DNA from: [Bacillus] selenitireducens MLS10
GTDB taxonomy: Bacteria; Bacillota; Bacilli; Bacillales; Salisediminibacteriaceae
DNA: 64,000 nucleotides
Direction: 5' to 3'
Assembly (NCBI RefSeq): GCF_000093085.1
Contig: NC_014219.1
Span: 2,596,384 to 2,660,383 of the forward strand
The notes under the pieces were generated by a model. That model worked only from the letters and a program-made list of their open reading frames with translations. It had not been told where the DNA came from and did not search any database. Shown here in pieces: positions 1 through 8,866 of the stretch (its first letter is position 1; each line of letters starts with the position of its first letter). Made by a program: the position numbers and the translations under genes.

Positions 1-90
1 GACAGCGGTATAGGTTTCGTAGCAAGTTTTGGGTTTTTTGCAACTATTTTCATCATTGCGAACGTCATCGATCTCTTTTTTGGTGGATGA
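1..90 (+). CDS. yqzM: YqzM-family small membrane protein, C-terminal part
   Basis: The open frame enters from the left edge and stops with TGA at 88-90, giving 29 residues that begin DSGIGFVASFGFFAT and form one hydrophobic helix. This resembles the end of YqzM, a protein of about 45 residues encoded next to comEC in B. subtilis; its function is unknown. The gene converges on comEC and is followed by a strong hairpin with a T-tract. The call rests on remembered family sequence and on position; the N-terminus lies outside the window. Confidence 0.75.
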   Translation, partial: DSGIGFVASFGFFATIFIIANVIDLFFGG

Positions 91-128
91 TCGGTCCGCA
101 AAAGGAGCGGTTTGCCGCTTCATAAATG

Positions 129-169
129 AGCAACGTCTCTTTTGGGGAAGAGATGTTGCTTATTTTTTA
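129..169 (+). terminator. Rho-independent terminator between yqzM and comEC
   Basis: A 13-bp stem (129-141 with 148-160, one G-U pair) encloses a 6-nt loop and is followed on the plus strand by TATTTTTTAT. The T-tract makes it a terminator for yqzM. The same hairpin touches the comEC stop codon on the other strand, where the downstream T-run is weak. Confidence 0.85.
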
Positions 170-2469
170 TGGACCTTCACCGACCACTCTCCATTCTTCA
201 CCCTGATCTGCACGGCACCCGTATCCGCCGTCGAGAATGAACCGGCCCCAAACTGGGACAGACGTTCAACGACCTCTTCATGAGGATGACCATAGCGGTT
301 GTTTTCCCCGGCGGAAATAATGCTGATCGCCGGCATGGCTCTCGACAAAAATGCTTCACCGCTTGAAGTGTGACTCCCATGATGTGCAACCTTCAGGATT
401 TGAACAGATCTGATCAGTTCCTCCTGAACAAGTTCTGTTTCCACATCAGACTCAATGTCCCCTGTGAAAAGGAAGCTGACCCCTTCGATGTGCGAATCCA
501 ATACGAGTGAAAGATCATTTTCCGAAAGTGTTCCCTCATCGTTAGGGTGAATAATCCGAAACCCTGATCCGCCCTCATACCACGCCATTCCTCTTTGCCC
601 TCGGCTGATTGACGTTCCCTGCTCATTCAGACACCGTAAACTGTCCTTCATGATCTGTTCCTGATCCATTGCTCCGCCATAGATGGCCTTCTTTATCCGA
701 AAACGATCTGAAAGTTTACAGACCTCACCCACATGATCCTCATGCCCATGAGTCAATACCAGAAGATCCACGGACGAAATGCCCTGACCTCGTAAAAACG
801 GTTCAATATCATAATCAAACGGACCACTTGATTCGTGATGATGCCAGGAAGGCACGCCACCTGTATCCACGATGTAGACTCCCTGTCGATGCGGAAGTTC
901 AATGACTGCGGCATCACCCTGCCCGACATCCAAAAATGTCACAGTCGCGCCCCGATCGAGATAGGGCTGAACGTAAACGAACGTCAAAACGGCGAGAAAA
1001 ACCGTGAACCCCTTCGTAAATGCATACCTGCCGCTCTTCTCCCACAAAAGAAAGAAACCCGCAGAACCTGCACAAAGTACGAGCAGCATCCAGGTATCCG
1101 GTTTACCGAATAAAAGTGAAGAATAGGCCGATTCACTGGTCCAAAGGAGAAAACCGTCCATCACCGATAACAACATTTCAGTCAATCCCGTCACCTTCAC
1201 TGTGACTGAAGGCCACAGCCACAGTCCGAAAACCGTCAGAAAAGCCCCCGGCAAGAGGAAGATTGTAACAGCCGGAACCATGAGCAAATTCATAAATACG
1301 GCGAAGAGGCTCCACTCAAAAAAGATCGAAATCATGACAGGAGCAGCAATAATTTGCGCTGCCAGCGTCACTTTCATCAGCTGCGTAATCCGGTTGCCCT
1401 GGCTCAAAAGCGGAGATGACATAATCAGGGCAAAAGAGGTCAGAAAACTGAGTTGAAACCCCACATGGTAGAGATAGTAGGGATTCACAGTCAATAAGGC
1501 TATAAACACGATGGAAATACCGTCGACTGCTTTCAGTTTCCAACCGCTTTTCGCTGCAAGAATGACAGCAGCAACAGTTAATGAAGCCCGCATCACCGAG
1601 GGGGCGCCACCTGCGAGGATCATATAGACAGGAAGCATGGCAAGCAATATCCAAAGTGCCCGCTCTCTTGTAATCCCCAATCGTAACAGCAAACTGTTCA
1701 TTGCGAGCGTCAGCAGTCCGACATGAAGACCCGAAACCGCAAGGAGATGAATGACGCCAAGCCTCTGATAGGCCTCAATCACCGAAGGGTCCACTGATGA
1801 GCGGTCGCCATAAACAAGGGCAAGAACCAATGCCGCTGTTTTCGGGCTCGTTTCTCCGATTGCAATGTCGACCCGTTCCATTGCCTGTCCCCGAAACCGG
1901 ATCAGCCTGTAATAACCTCCCGCTTTCTCAGGTAAACAGGACAGTTGACCGGGACTGATAAACGTCTGAAAAAAGATCTTATCCCGTTCGAGAAACCGAC
2001 CGTAATCAAAGCCGTGCGGATTGCCCGGAGGCTCCGGTTGAACAAGGTCAGGTGCCGTAATTCTGCAGGTCATGCCAGCCGTGACAGTTGGAGAGGCCGA
2101 TTCCTGTTCATTCAAATACACCTGAACTCTTCCTCCTGTGCCATCCTCCTTCATCACAAAACGCCTGCTGTTTCCGGAAGCAGTCAAAACCGGTACATCA
2201 TGAACAACTCCTGTGAGATAATCGGGCATCTCTTCAAAAACAGGCCGATCAAGATCGCTTCTCACCATCAACAGTAAAATGAAAACGGCCAACGTCACCA
2301 GAGGAATCGCGCAAGTACGGATGAGCGAACGCTGCCCCTTCGATTTGAGAACGAATAATATCCCTGTATGTGATAAAAATCCGAAAACAACGAGGACCGG
2401 CCATTCATGATCGTTTTTCAGTAAAATGATGAGAACCGTGAGAAAAGCAGTCAGTGGCCAGACGCTCAT
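160..2469 (-). CDS. comEC: ComEC/Rec2 competence DNA channel protein
   Basis: Polytopic membrane protein of 769 residues that forms the channel for single-stranded DNA uptake during transformation. An N-terminal pair of helices and a soluble OB-like region (about residues 50-180) lead into the Competence domain with many membrane segments (about 210-480). A C-terminal metallo-beta-lactamase-like domain follows, with the motif LTHGHEDHVGE and a later AHHGSHTSSGE, proposed to degrade the non-transported strand. All metal-ligand motifs are intact and the length is normal for the family. Its ATG overlaps the comEA stop (ATGA), so the two are translationally coupled. comEB, which lies between them in B. 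subtilis, is absent. Confidence 0.95.
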   Translation of the reverse strand: MSVWPLTAFLTVLIILLKNDHEWPVLVVFGFLSHTGILFVLKSKGQRSLIRTCAIPLVTLAVFILLLMVRSDLDRPVFEEMPDYLTGVVHDVPVLTASGNSRRFVMKEDGTGGRVQVYLNEQESASPTVTAGMTCRITAPDLVQPEPPGNPHGFDYGRFLERDKIFFQTFISPGQLSCLPEKAGGYYRLIRFRGQAMERVDIAIGETSPKTAALVLALVYGDRSSVDPSVIEAYQRLGVIHLLAVSGLHVGLLTLAMNSLLLRLGITRERALWILLAMLPVYMILAGGAPSVMRASLTVAAVILAAKSGWKLKAVDGISIVFIALLTVNPYYLYHVGFQLSFLTSFALIMSSPLLSQGNRITQLMKVTLAAQIIAAPVMISIFFEWSLFAVFMNLLMVPAVTIFLLPGAFLTVFGLWLWPSVTVKVTGLTEMLLSVMDGFLLWTSESAYSSLLFGKPDTWMLLVLCAGSAGFFLLWEKSGRYAFTKGFTVFLAVLTFVYVQPYLDRGATVTFLDVGQGDAAVIELPHRQGVYIVDTGGVPSWHHHESSGPFDYDIEPFLRGQGISSVDLLVLTHGHEDHVGEVCKLSDRFRIKKAIYGGAMDQEQIMKDSLRCLNEQGTSISRGQRGMAWYEGGSGFRIIHPNDEGTLSENDLSLVLDSHIEGVSFLFTGDIESDVETELVQEELIRSVQILKVAHHGSHTSSGEAFLSRAMPAISIISAGENNRYGHPHEEVVERLSQFGAGSFSTADTGAVQIRVKNGEWSVKVHKK

Positions 2470-3146
2470 GGCATTCCTGCTCCTGATACCTTAATCAGCG
2501 AGCGTAACGTCTCAAAGGTTTTATCCCCGATTCCAGGGACCTGAACGAGCTCTTCTTCGTTTGTAAAAGGACCATGTTCGTCTCTGTACTGAATGATGGC
2601 CGCGGCTTTTGCAGGACCGATACCAGGCAATGTTTCGAGAGCCGCATGATCGGACCCGTTTAAACAAACAAGACCGTCATCTTCTTCCATCGTTGCCCAT
2701 GCCGTTTCCATCATGTTTTCCGGCGATACACCAACTGCCTCTCCGGCCATTTCATACGGAACATAAACAACCATCTCATCACTCAGCCTCGATGCAAGGT
2801 TAATACCGTCGTGTGCAGCTGTATCAGTAAATCCTCCGGCTTCCATGACCGCATCGAGAACACGGTCATCACTTTGCATGCGATAAACACCGGGCCGCCT
2901 CACAGCTCCCTTCACATCGATATAGATCCCGCTGTCATGTTGCACGGCGGGTTCCTCTACATCAAGATCATCAAAGGCTCCATCCGAAAACTCAGAAACG
3001 TCCCCGTCAGACCAATCCTCCCATTCCTTAATCTCTGTTGCACCTGTCATGGAGAACCCGGAAAACCAGGTCAAAGCAAGCATCAATAAAAAACCTGCAC
3101 CGGCACTGATCAGAATCAGTTTCCAGTTCGCGAGCACATGTTTCAT
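2466..3146 (-). CDS. comEA: ComEA DNA receptor for competence
   Basis: Membrane-anchored receptor that binds double-stranded DNA and hands it to ComEC. The 226-residue product has an N-terminal transmembrane helix (about residues 8-28), an acidic linker, an SLBB-type domain (GAVRRPGVYRM) and a C-terminal helix-hairpin-helix pair (LPGIGPAKAAAI and VPGIGDKTFETL). I chose the ATG at 3146 because GGAGG lies 7 nt upstream; a longer in-frame extension has no such site and covers AT-rich leader DNA. The gene is cotranscribed with comEC through a 4-nt overlap. Confidence 0.93.
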   Translation of the reverse strand: MKHVLANWKLILISAGAGFLLMLALTWFSGFSMTGATEIKEWEDWSDGDVSEFSDGAFDDLDVEEPAVQHDSGIYIDVKGAVRRPGVYRMQSDDRVLDAVMEAGGFTDTAAHDGINLASRLSDEMVVYVPYEMAGEAVGVSPENMMETAWATMEEDDGLVCLNGSDHAALETLPGIGPAKAAAIIQYRDEHGPFTNEEELVQVPGIGDKTFETLRSLIKVSGAGMP

Positions 3147-3193
3147 AGCCATACCTCCAAATGTTATGGTAATAAATGGGGCTTGCTCATGTG

Positions 3194-3216
3194 CTGTACG
3201 ATCCGTTCCGGTACAG
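3194..3216. promoter_or_regulatory. Inverted repeat in the comEA leader
   Basis: CTGTAC at 3194-3199 is mirrored by GTACAG at 3211-3216, about 50-70 nt upstream of the comEA start. AT-rich sequence with TATA-like blocks lies just beyond it (3217-3240), where a comEA promoter is expected. I cannot assign a regulator, and the arms are only 6 bp. The rest of the 239-bp gap between comEA and yqeM holds no convincing gene; in particular there is no comER. Confidence 0.35.
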
Positions 3217-3385
3217 CTATAAATATATAGGGTATAGAGTAGGTGATTCCAATCAGTGTGGATAACGGGGAACAGCAGGATATGAATTCGCTGCTGAATA
3301 AATGCGGGGGAAAAACACCCGGATCTTAAGCAAAACCGGCAGGACAATTGAAGCATGCCGTGCCGATCACGCAAAATATAAATGT

Positions 3386-4114
3386 CTATTTTTTCTTTGC
3401 TCTGAAGAAGATCCGGTCTGATTCTTCTTTTATATCTTCTCTTCCAAAAGCGGACGTCATGACAATATCGGTAAAGCCTGCTGATCGGAGCATGCGCTCA
3501 TACTTATCCGGACCAAATGTTCGTTGATAATGCTCTTCATCGAAACGGTCATATGTCCCGGCACCATTCAATTTAAAAAACGTCATGATGTGGTGCACAC
3601 TGAGGGGAGCGTCTCCCTGCTCGCTGAACCAGATGTAAGACACATCTTCCCCATTCTCCCCATACATCTGGTTATTGAAAATCTCTTCCATTTTATATGG
3701 AGAATGCACATCAAACAGAAACTCGCCTCTTGAGCGGAGTGTCTGAAAGATTCGGTTGAAGGTTTGGACCACACTTTCTTCATCATGAAGATAATTCAGA
3801 CCGTCACAGAAGATTATCACGCCATCCAACTCATGAAAACCTTCGAGCGTTCTCATGTCCTGTTGGACAAACGGAATCTGAAGGTTTGCAGATCGTGCTT
3901 TCGCATCGGCGATCGTGAGCATATCCAACGAAATGTCCACTCCCTGCACCTGAAAACCGCTCTTTGCAAGCTCGATGGTGAATGTCCCGGTCCCGCAAGC
4001 GAGATCGAGAACAGATGCCCCCGGCTTCAAATAATCCCTCGTGTACGAAAGCCATTCATCATAAGGCGCATCATCCATCAGTTGATCATACACAGATGAA
4101 AAGTGCTGATACAT
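3386..4114 (-). CDS. yqeM: YqeM-like class I SAM-dependent methyltransferase
   Basis: Predicted soluble methyltransferase of 242 residues. The SAM-binding glycine motif reads VLDLACGTGTFTIELA (about residues 39-54), followed by the acidic GVDIS at the end of strand 2 and QQDMRTL after it. The substrate is not established for this family. Start at 4114 follows AAAGGGGA with 7-nt spacing, so the 23-residue N-terminal extension of the open frame is probably not translated. It follows rsfS by 14 nt in the same operon, as in B. subtilis. Confidence 0.88.
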   Translation of the reverse strand: MYQHFSSVYDQLMDDAPYDEWLSYTRDYLKPGASVLDLACGTGTFTIELAKSGFQVQGVDISLDMLTIADAKARSANLQIPFVQQDMRTLEGFHELDGVIIFCDGLNYLHDEESVVQTFNRIFQTLRSRGEFLFDVHSPYKMEEIFNNQMYGENGEDVSYIWFSEQGDAPLSVHHIMTFFKLNGAGTYDRFDEEHYQRTFGPDKYERMLRSAGFTDIVMTSAFGREDIKEESDRIFFRAKKK

Positions 4115-4128
4115 CAGACTGTCCCCTT

Positions 4129-4491
4129 TCAGGAGTTGGTTTGGAGGATTGTGTCTGCTTCGATGGTTTTGGCATCGGCCCACAATTTTTCCAGGTTGTA
4201 ATACAGCCTTTCGTCTTTGTGGAACACATGAACAACGACATCCTTTAAATCAATCAGGACCCACCGTGCTTCACTCAGACCTTCAAGTCGCTTGACTTCA
4301 ATCCCCTGTTCTTGGGCCGCATTTTTCACTTCTCTTGCAATCGCTTCAACCTGTGTTTCGGAGTTCCCGTGTGTGACGACAAAGTAATCTGCAACAAGCG
4401 ATATTCCCTGCATATCCATGGCAATGGTCTGATGACCATTCTTATCATCGATGGCTTTAACAGCCAGTGTTAACAATTCTTTTGTATCCAT
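4129..4491 (-). CDS. rsfS: Ribosomal silencing factor RsfS
   Basis: A 120-residue RsfS/Iojap-family protein (YqeL in B. subtilis). Known members bind ribosomal protein uL14 and block joining of the ribosomal subunits when nutrients are short. The conserved core is visible: DYFVVTHGNSETQVEAIAREV, then EGLSEARWVLIDLKDVVVHVF, here read as parts of one domain, with the family's typical ARWVLID(L/Y)GDVVVH block. Full length. It sits 10 nt after yqeK and 14 nt before yqeM. Confidence 0.93.
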   Translation of the reverse strand: MDTKELLTLAVKAIDDKNGHQTIAMDMQGISLVADYFVVTHGNSETQVEAIAREVKNAAQEQGIEVKRLEGLSEARWVLIDLKDVVVHVFHKDERLYYNLEKLWADAKTIEADTILQTNS

Positions 4492-4501
4492 AACGCATAC
4501 A

Positions 4502-5080
4502 TCATTCCTTCTCTGTTTGTATCAGTTGATATAAATCATTATACCCTTTAAATGTATCCGGGTAAATCGGCAATCGTTTACCCGCTAAAAACCGGATGCT
4601 GTTTGACAACGCTTCGAAACACGCTTCATCCAAATCCCGTTTTGCCGTTTCTCTTGTTTCATTAGCCTGTTTAAATGTCCGTCCCGGCTCAATATAATCT
4701 GCAAGAAACACAATTTTTTCTTCCCTGCTCATGCCGGATCGGCCCGTCGTGTGGTAACGGATCGCGTTCAATATCTCCTCGTCGTTGACGCCAAGCTCTC
4801 GCTTCACATACACCGCACCGACAAAAGCATGAAGGATGTCATCTCCATAGTCCAGAAGATCATCAGGCAAATCGTCCATGTTTCTCACCTCTTGACGCAT
4901 CTCCTCGGCCTGTCGGTATTTCGCGTAGTCATGAAGGATCGCCGCCAAACGGATCGTTTCGCGTGAACCGCCATACTTTTTTTGCAAGGCATCCGCAGTC
5001 TCAACGACACGGACCGTATGCTCATACCGTTTAGGTTTCAAGGCCTTCCTGACATGATCAAACGCCTGTTTTTCATTCAT
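4502..5080 (-). CDS. yqeK: YqeK HD-domain hydrolase (Ap4A-type)
   Basis: HD-superfamily protein of 192 residues. Metal-binding motifs are present: H in RYEHTVRV (about residue 20), the HD pair in AAILHDYAKYR (about 48-53), and a later ILHAFVGAVY and IRYHTTGR. Members of this family are symmetrical diadenosine tetraphosphate hydrolases, and TIGR00488-like proteins nearly always sit next to nadD and rsfS, as here. The start overlaps the end of nadD by 8 nt, implying translational coupling. Confidence 0.92.
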   Translation of the reverse strand: MNEKQAFDHVRKALKPKRYEHTVRVVETADALQKKYGGSRETIRLAAILHDYAKYRQAEEMRQEVRNMDDLPDDLLDYGDDILHAFVGAVYVKRELGVNDEEILNAIRYHTTGRSGMSREEKIVFLADYIEPGRTFKQANETRETAKRDLDEACFEALSNSIRFLAGKRLPIYPDTFKGYNDLYQLIQTEKE

Positions 5081-5648
5081 ACAGACCCCGCTCCTTTATA
5101 TAGTCATACACTTTCTCATAAAGTAAAAACCGGTTGTTATTGCCTTGTCTGATTCGCTCACGAATCTCCGTTGATGATACCTCGAGAGAAACGTCATCCA
5201 GGATTACGAGCTCCTTTGGAACCAGCGTCTCAGGAAGTGCATAGCCCGGTCTCAAGAGAACGGTAAATGGCAACAGAGTACTTAATTGATCTGCTTTGTG
5301 CCATTGGTGAAACCCGCTGAGGCTGTCACCGCCCATAATGAACTCGAATTGAACGTCCGGATAGGTATGAATCAGCTCCTCGACAGTATCCACCGTATAA
5401 GAACGGCCCGGCCTCTTAATTTCGATGTCGCAGAGGCGAAATGACGGATCCGTTTCCGTCACCGACCTGACCATGGCCAGACGGTCATTCACGGTTGATT
5501 CACTCGGTACAGCTTTATGAGGAGGGATGGCATTTGGCAACCACCAGACTTCATCGAGGTTCCTGTTGAGTCTTGCTTCTTCAGCCATAATCAGGTGTCC
5601 AATATGCGGTGGATCAAATGTGCCTCCAAGTATACCGGCTCGCTTCAT
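5073..5648 (-). CDS. nadD: Nicotinate-nucleotide adenylyltransferase
   Basis: NadD transfers AMP from ATP to nicotinic acid mononucleotide in NAD synthesis. The 191-residue protein shows the nucleotidyltransferase start motif GILGGTFDPPHIGHL (HxGH at about residues 15-18) and the C-terminal SSTEIRERI signature (ISSTxxR). Normal length. It lies between yhbY and yqeK in a compact operon; the overlap with yqeK suggests coupled translation. Confidence 0.96.
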   Translation of the reverse strand: MKRAGILGGTFDPPHIGHLIMAEEARLNRNLDEVWWLPNAIPPHKAVPSESTVNDRLAMVRSVTETDPSFRLCDIEIKRPGRSYTVDTVEELIHTYPDVQFEFIMGGDSLSGFHQWHKADQLSTLLPFTVLLRPGYALPETLVPKELVILDDVSLEVSSTEIRERIRQGNNNRFLLYEKVYDYIKERGLYE

Positions 5649-5660
5649 AAAAACCTCCTG

Positions 5661-5954
5661 TCAGCGGGGAAGTTCAATCGTTTTATTTTCTTCGGATTCT
5701 TTATACAGAATAATTGTGTTGCCGATAATTTGCACTGTTTCGGCGTCTGCACCTTCTGACAGCTCTCTTGCAACATCATGCTTGTCTTCCGAGCAGTTTT
5801 GCAGAATGCTGACCTTAATCAGCTCTCTTGCTTCGAGGGCCTCTCCAACCTGCTTAATCAGATTAGCATTAACGCCTGCTTTCCCCACCTGAAAGATCGC
5901 TTTCAGGCTGTGAGCTTCTCCCCGCAAATATCTTTTTTGTTTTCCACTGAGCAT
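5661..5954 (-). CDS. yhbY: YhbY-family RNA-binding CRM-domain protein (YqeI)
   Basis: A 97-residue single CRM-domain protein. The family signature LRGEAHSLKAIFQVGKAG is at residues 10-27 (GxxG-type loop), followed by a helix rich in basic residues. Relatives associate with pre-50S ribosomal subunits. It is packed between aroE and nadD, with only 2 nt between the aroE stop side and its own end, and is probably cotranscribed with the GTPase gene yqeH, consistent with a ribosome-assembly role. Confidence 0.92.
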   Translation of the reverse strand: MLSGKQKRYLRGEAHSLKAIFQVGKAGVNANLIKQVGEALEARELIKVSILQNCSEDKHDVARELSEGADAETVQIIGNTIILYKESEENKTIELPR

Positions 5955-5956
5955 AT

Positions 5957-6790
5957 TTATCCTCCTAATTGATCGAGAACGGTTTGGCGCATAATATCAC
6001 GCGGTGCCGTTTTTCCTGTCCATTTTTCGAATGCCAGTCCGCCCTGCAGGACGAACATATTGAGCCCGTTTTGTGTCTTCGCACCTTTTTGACGGGCCAT
6101 CTTAAGTAACCGGGTTTCCATCGGGTTATATATCAGATCTGTCACGATGGTATCACGCCCGAGCATTTCAAGAGAAATCGGGATGTTATCCACATTGGGT
6201 GACATGCCGACGGAGGTCGTATTGATCACCAGATCAAACTCCATCAGTCTCGCCTGTGCGAGACTCAGAGTCAAGGATCTAGAGGCTGCATACGGTTTGC
6301 ATGCCTTTGCAAGTTCACCGGCCTTGGTTTCCGTTCGGTTTGCTACATACAACTCCTTGACTTCTTTCGATGCAAGCGTCATGGCGACCGCCCGCGCTGC
6401 ACCTCCTGCACCGATGATCAGGACGCGCATGTCCGTGAGCGGATGAGTCAGAAGTGGCCTCAGTCCTTCAAGATAACCCGCCCCGTCTGTATTAAAACCG
6501 GTGAGTACGCCATCATCATTCACAATGGTATTCACAGCTCCGATCCGCTCGGCAAGGGGGTCAATCGCATCGAGATGCTTCATAACATCGACTTTATGAG
6601 GAATGGTCACGTTGACTCCGCGGATTCCGAGGGCCCTGACCCCTTTTACTGCATCCTGGAGACCTTCAGGCTTCACATGAAAGGCGTGATAAGCCCCGTC
6701 AATCCCGGCATGCGAGAGGGCGGCTTCATGCATGGCAGGTGACATGCTGTGTTCAATTGGATCTCCAAAAACTCCAAAGATTTGTTTCAT
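5957..6790 (-). CDS. aroE: Shikimate dehydrogenase (NADP+)
   Basis: AroE reduces 3-dehydroshikimate to shikimate in aromatic amino acid synthesis. The 277-residue product has the substrate-binding start FGDPIEHSMSPAMHEA, the catalytic-lysine motif NVTIPHK, the Rossmann motif IIGAGGAARAVA and the VINTTSVGMSP block. The ATG at 6790 is preceded by GGGGGG with about 5-nt spacing, so the 16-residue extension of the open frame is not used. Member of the yqeG-yqeM operon. Confidence 0.95.
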   Translation of the reverse strand: MKQIFGVFGDPIEHSMSPAMHEAALSHAGIDGAYHAFHVKPEGLQDAVKGVRALGIRGVNVTIPHKVDVMKHLDAIDPLAERIGAVNTIVNDDGVLTGFNTDGAGYLEGLRPLLTHPLTDMRVLIIGAGGAARAVAMTLASKEVKELYVANRTETKAGELAKACKPYAASRSLTLSLAQARLMEFDLVINTTSVGMSPNVDNIPISLEMLGRDTIVTDLIYNPMETRLLKMARQKGAKTQNGLNMFVLQGGLAFEKWTGKTAPRDIMRQTVLDQLGG

Positions 6791-6867
6791 CTGATTCCCC
6801 CCGTTCCTGATTGGTACATCGATAATCAACGTCAACACGTCATTTTATCATGCATTGTATCAAACTT

Positions 6868-7989
6868 TTAAAAAAGAGAAGGCCGGATACTGACTTCAAC
6901 GCCTTCCGGCACATAGGAGGCAACAATTGCCCCCGGTCCATCAACGGTCACCCAACCGAGACCGGAATAAACGATGTCAAATTTCCCTGCGTCCACTTTC
7001 CATTCCTTACGTTTTAATGGAGGGAAATGATCCAACTCGCTGCCCGATGGCGGAGAAAGCTGATCACCAAGCTGTGTTTCATACAGTCTGTCCGCTTTTT
7101 CCAGTTTTGTGCGATGGATATACAGATCATTGGACATAAAGACAATAAAAGACTGTCTGTCTCCTTTGAGAAAATCTATCCGGCCAAGACCGGCAAAAAA
7201 GATGGACTGTTCTTCAGACAGCTGAAAAATTTTCGGTTTGACCTCTTTTCGTGGCAATATGGTCTTCAGTGTCGACCTGTCCACACGGTGCGCCATCTGA
7301 TGTGTATTGATTATCCCCGGCGTATCGTAAAGGGAAGATCCGTCATCAAGCGGCACATCGATCATGTCAAGAGTCGTTCCCGGAATGTTGGATGTCGTAA
7401 TCATCAGTTCATCCGCAGCACCGTACTCTTTCAAAAGCCGGTTGATAAACGTTGATTTCCCCGTATTCGTACTGCCGGCAATGAACACATCTTTGCCGTT
7501 ACGGTATTCTTCAATAAGATCGGCAGCTTCAAGTACACCTTCGCCGGTTTCGGCACTCATGAGATGAACATCAACAGGTTTGAGCCCTTTTTCCTTGGCT
7601 GCCCTTTTCATCCAGTGAATGACCTTCGGCCGTTTGACTGATTTCGGCAGTAAGTCCACTTTATTCCCAATAAGCAGCACCGGGTTCTCTCCCACATAAC
7701 GCTGCAGACCATTCAGCCAACTGCCGTCAAAATCAAAAATATCGACGACCTTGACAACCAGTCCGTCCCTGGCACCAAGCTGATTCAGAATCCGCAAAAA
7801 ATCGTCATCCGTGAGTGATACATCCTGAACTTCATTGTAATGCTTCAGACGATAACAGCGCTGACAGATGACAACCTCCCGCTCAAGAGCCGAAGGCGGC
7901 GTGTAGCCCGTTGCCTCCTTATGCTCTGTTTGTATGGTAACGCCGCATCCGGCGCAGATTAACGCTTCTTGCTCTCGATCAGATCCCAT
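6868..7989 (-). CDS. yqeH: YqeH circularly permuted GTPase, 30S assembly
   Basis: YqeH is needed for 30S ribosomal subunit assembly. The 373-residue product starts with a treble-clef zinc finger (CAGCG...CQRCYRLKHY), then carries GTPase motifs in permuted order: the NKVD G4 motif (IGNKVDLLP) comes before the G1 P-loop AGSTNTGKSTFIN and the G3 motif DTPG. A C-terminal RNA-binding region follows. Its start lies 31 nt inside yqeG, so the genes are overlapped and coupled. Confidence 0.95.
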   Translation of the reverse strand: MGSDREQEALICAGCGVTIQTEHKEATGYTPPSALEREVVICQRCYRLKHYNEVQDVSLTDDDFLRILNQLGARDGLVVKVVDIFDFDGSWLNGLQRYVGENPVLLIGNKVDLLPKSVKRPKVIHWMKRAAKEKGLKPVDVHLMSAETGEGVLEAADLIEEYRNGKDVFIAGSTNTGKSTFINRLLKEYGAADELMITTSNIPGTTLDMIDVPLDDGSSLYDTPGIINTHQMAHRVDRSTLKTILPRKEVKPKIFQLSEEQSIFFAGLGRIDFLKGDRQSFIVFMSNDLYIHRTKLEKADRLYETQLGDQLSPPSGSELDHFPPLKRKEWKVDAGKFDIVYSGLGWVTVDGPGAIVASYVPEGVEVSIRPSLF

Positions 7990-8492
7990 TCAATTAACCC
8001 CTTTCGTTTCATTAAACTGAACACTCTTCGTTCCATCATACGGTTGAACTTGGTAAAGATGCCATCTGTCGGTTTAACCGGGACGACGAGAATGGTATTG
8101 AACCCGCCGCGATTGCCACCGAGAACGTCTGTCATCAGCTGATCACCGATAACCACCGCTTGTTTTTTACTGCCATTCAACAGCTTTATCCCCTGTTCAA
8201 ATCCGCCGGTCAGCGGCTTCTTTGCACGATAAATAAACGGGATGTTCAAAGGCTTTGCAAAAGCCCGGACCCGTTTTTCATTGTTGTTGGACACGATGAC
8301 GATGGCAAACCCTTCTTTTCGCAGATGGGTAAACCATGCCTCGAGTTCTTCTGTTGCATTCGCCTGATCCCATGCTACAAGCGTATTATCAAGATCCGTT
8401 ATGATATAACGGATTCCTGCTTCCTTCAACCCCTGAACGGATATATCAAATACCGTGGGCACATACTGACTAGGGATGAATTTCTTTAACAC
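7959..8492 (-). CDS. yqeG: YqeG HAD-superfamily phosphatase (type IIIA)
   Basis: A 177-residue HAD phosphatase with the nucleophile motif DLDNTLV (about residues 34-40), the motif II block IVSNNNEKRV and the motif III/IV block KKPLTGGFEQG...VIGDQLMTDVLGGN. The physiological substrate is not firmly known. It is the first gene of the minus-strand operon and overlaps yqeH by 31 nt; a matching sigma-A-type promoter lies 50-80 nt upstream. Confidence 0.92.
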   Translation of the reverse strand: MLKKFIPSQYVPTVFDISVQGLKEAGIRYIITDLDNTLVAWDQANATEELEAWFTHLRKEGFAIVIVSNNNEKRVRAFAKPLNIPFIYRAKKPLTGGFEQGIKLLNGSKKQAVVIGDQLMTDVLGGNRGGFNTILVVPVKPTDGIFTKFNRMMERRVFSLMKRKGLIEWDLIESKKR

Positions 8493-8544
8493 CCTTTACC
8501 CCTCTTTTCATTTTTTTTCGTCATAAGACTGCTCATACTAATCT

Positions 8545-8574
8545 ATCATACCTTTTTCTGACGTCAAATATCAA
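8545..8574 (-). promoter_or_regulatory. Sigma-A-type promoter for the yqeG operon
   Basis: On the minus strand TTGATA (8574-8569) is followed after 18 nt by TATGAT (8550-8545). A TTGACG overlapping this region (8566-8561) offers an alternative -35 with a poorer -10. The site is 53-82 nt upstream of the yqeG start and is the only plausible promoter before the run of eight genes. Confidence 0.55.
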
Positions 8575-8866
8575 ACCGAATTCCGTCAAGAACGATATTT
8601 ATAAAATTTTTTTGCGGCGATTATTATATGGGTTTCTTCATATTTATAAAGGGGTAGAAAAACAGATAGCTCATCAGGCTTCAAGGGGTGCAAGGGCTTT
8701 CGATTTATATTATAATTTTATTTATGCAAAAGTGAGAATGGAACAATTGCGCGCAGATTAACGTTTGACAGGTGTATCGGGGCATGTCAACGTTATCTTT
8801 GTGTTGATTGCAAAAAATCTTAGCAAGCCGGAAATCATAGAATTTACTACGAGGGAGGTATATCAT
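8575..8866 (+). other. AT-rich leader of the mrp operon
   Basis: The whole 374-bp gap 8493-8866 contains no gene. Its right part is very AT-rich and includes TATAAT at 8711-8716 as a possible -10 element without a recognisable -35. An open frame from a TTG at 8765 runs into mrpA, but it lacks a ribosome site and would add 34 residues not seen in MrpA proteins. GGGAGG at 8853-8858 precedes the chosen mrpA TTG. I see no riboswitch-like fold by eye. Confidence 0.4.

Noticed and set aside
29-2277. Plus-strand open frames opposite comEC
   Set aside because: They lie entirely within the comEC coding strand shadow, lack ribosome sites and resemble no protein family.
8765-8866. Longer MrpA N-terminus from the TTG at 8765
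   Set aside because: No ribosome site, and it adds 34 residues absent from other MrpA proteins; TTG at 8867 has GGGAGG and gives normal length.
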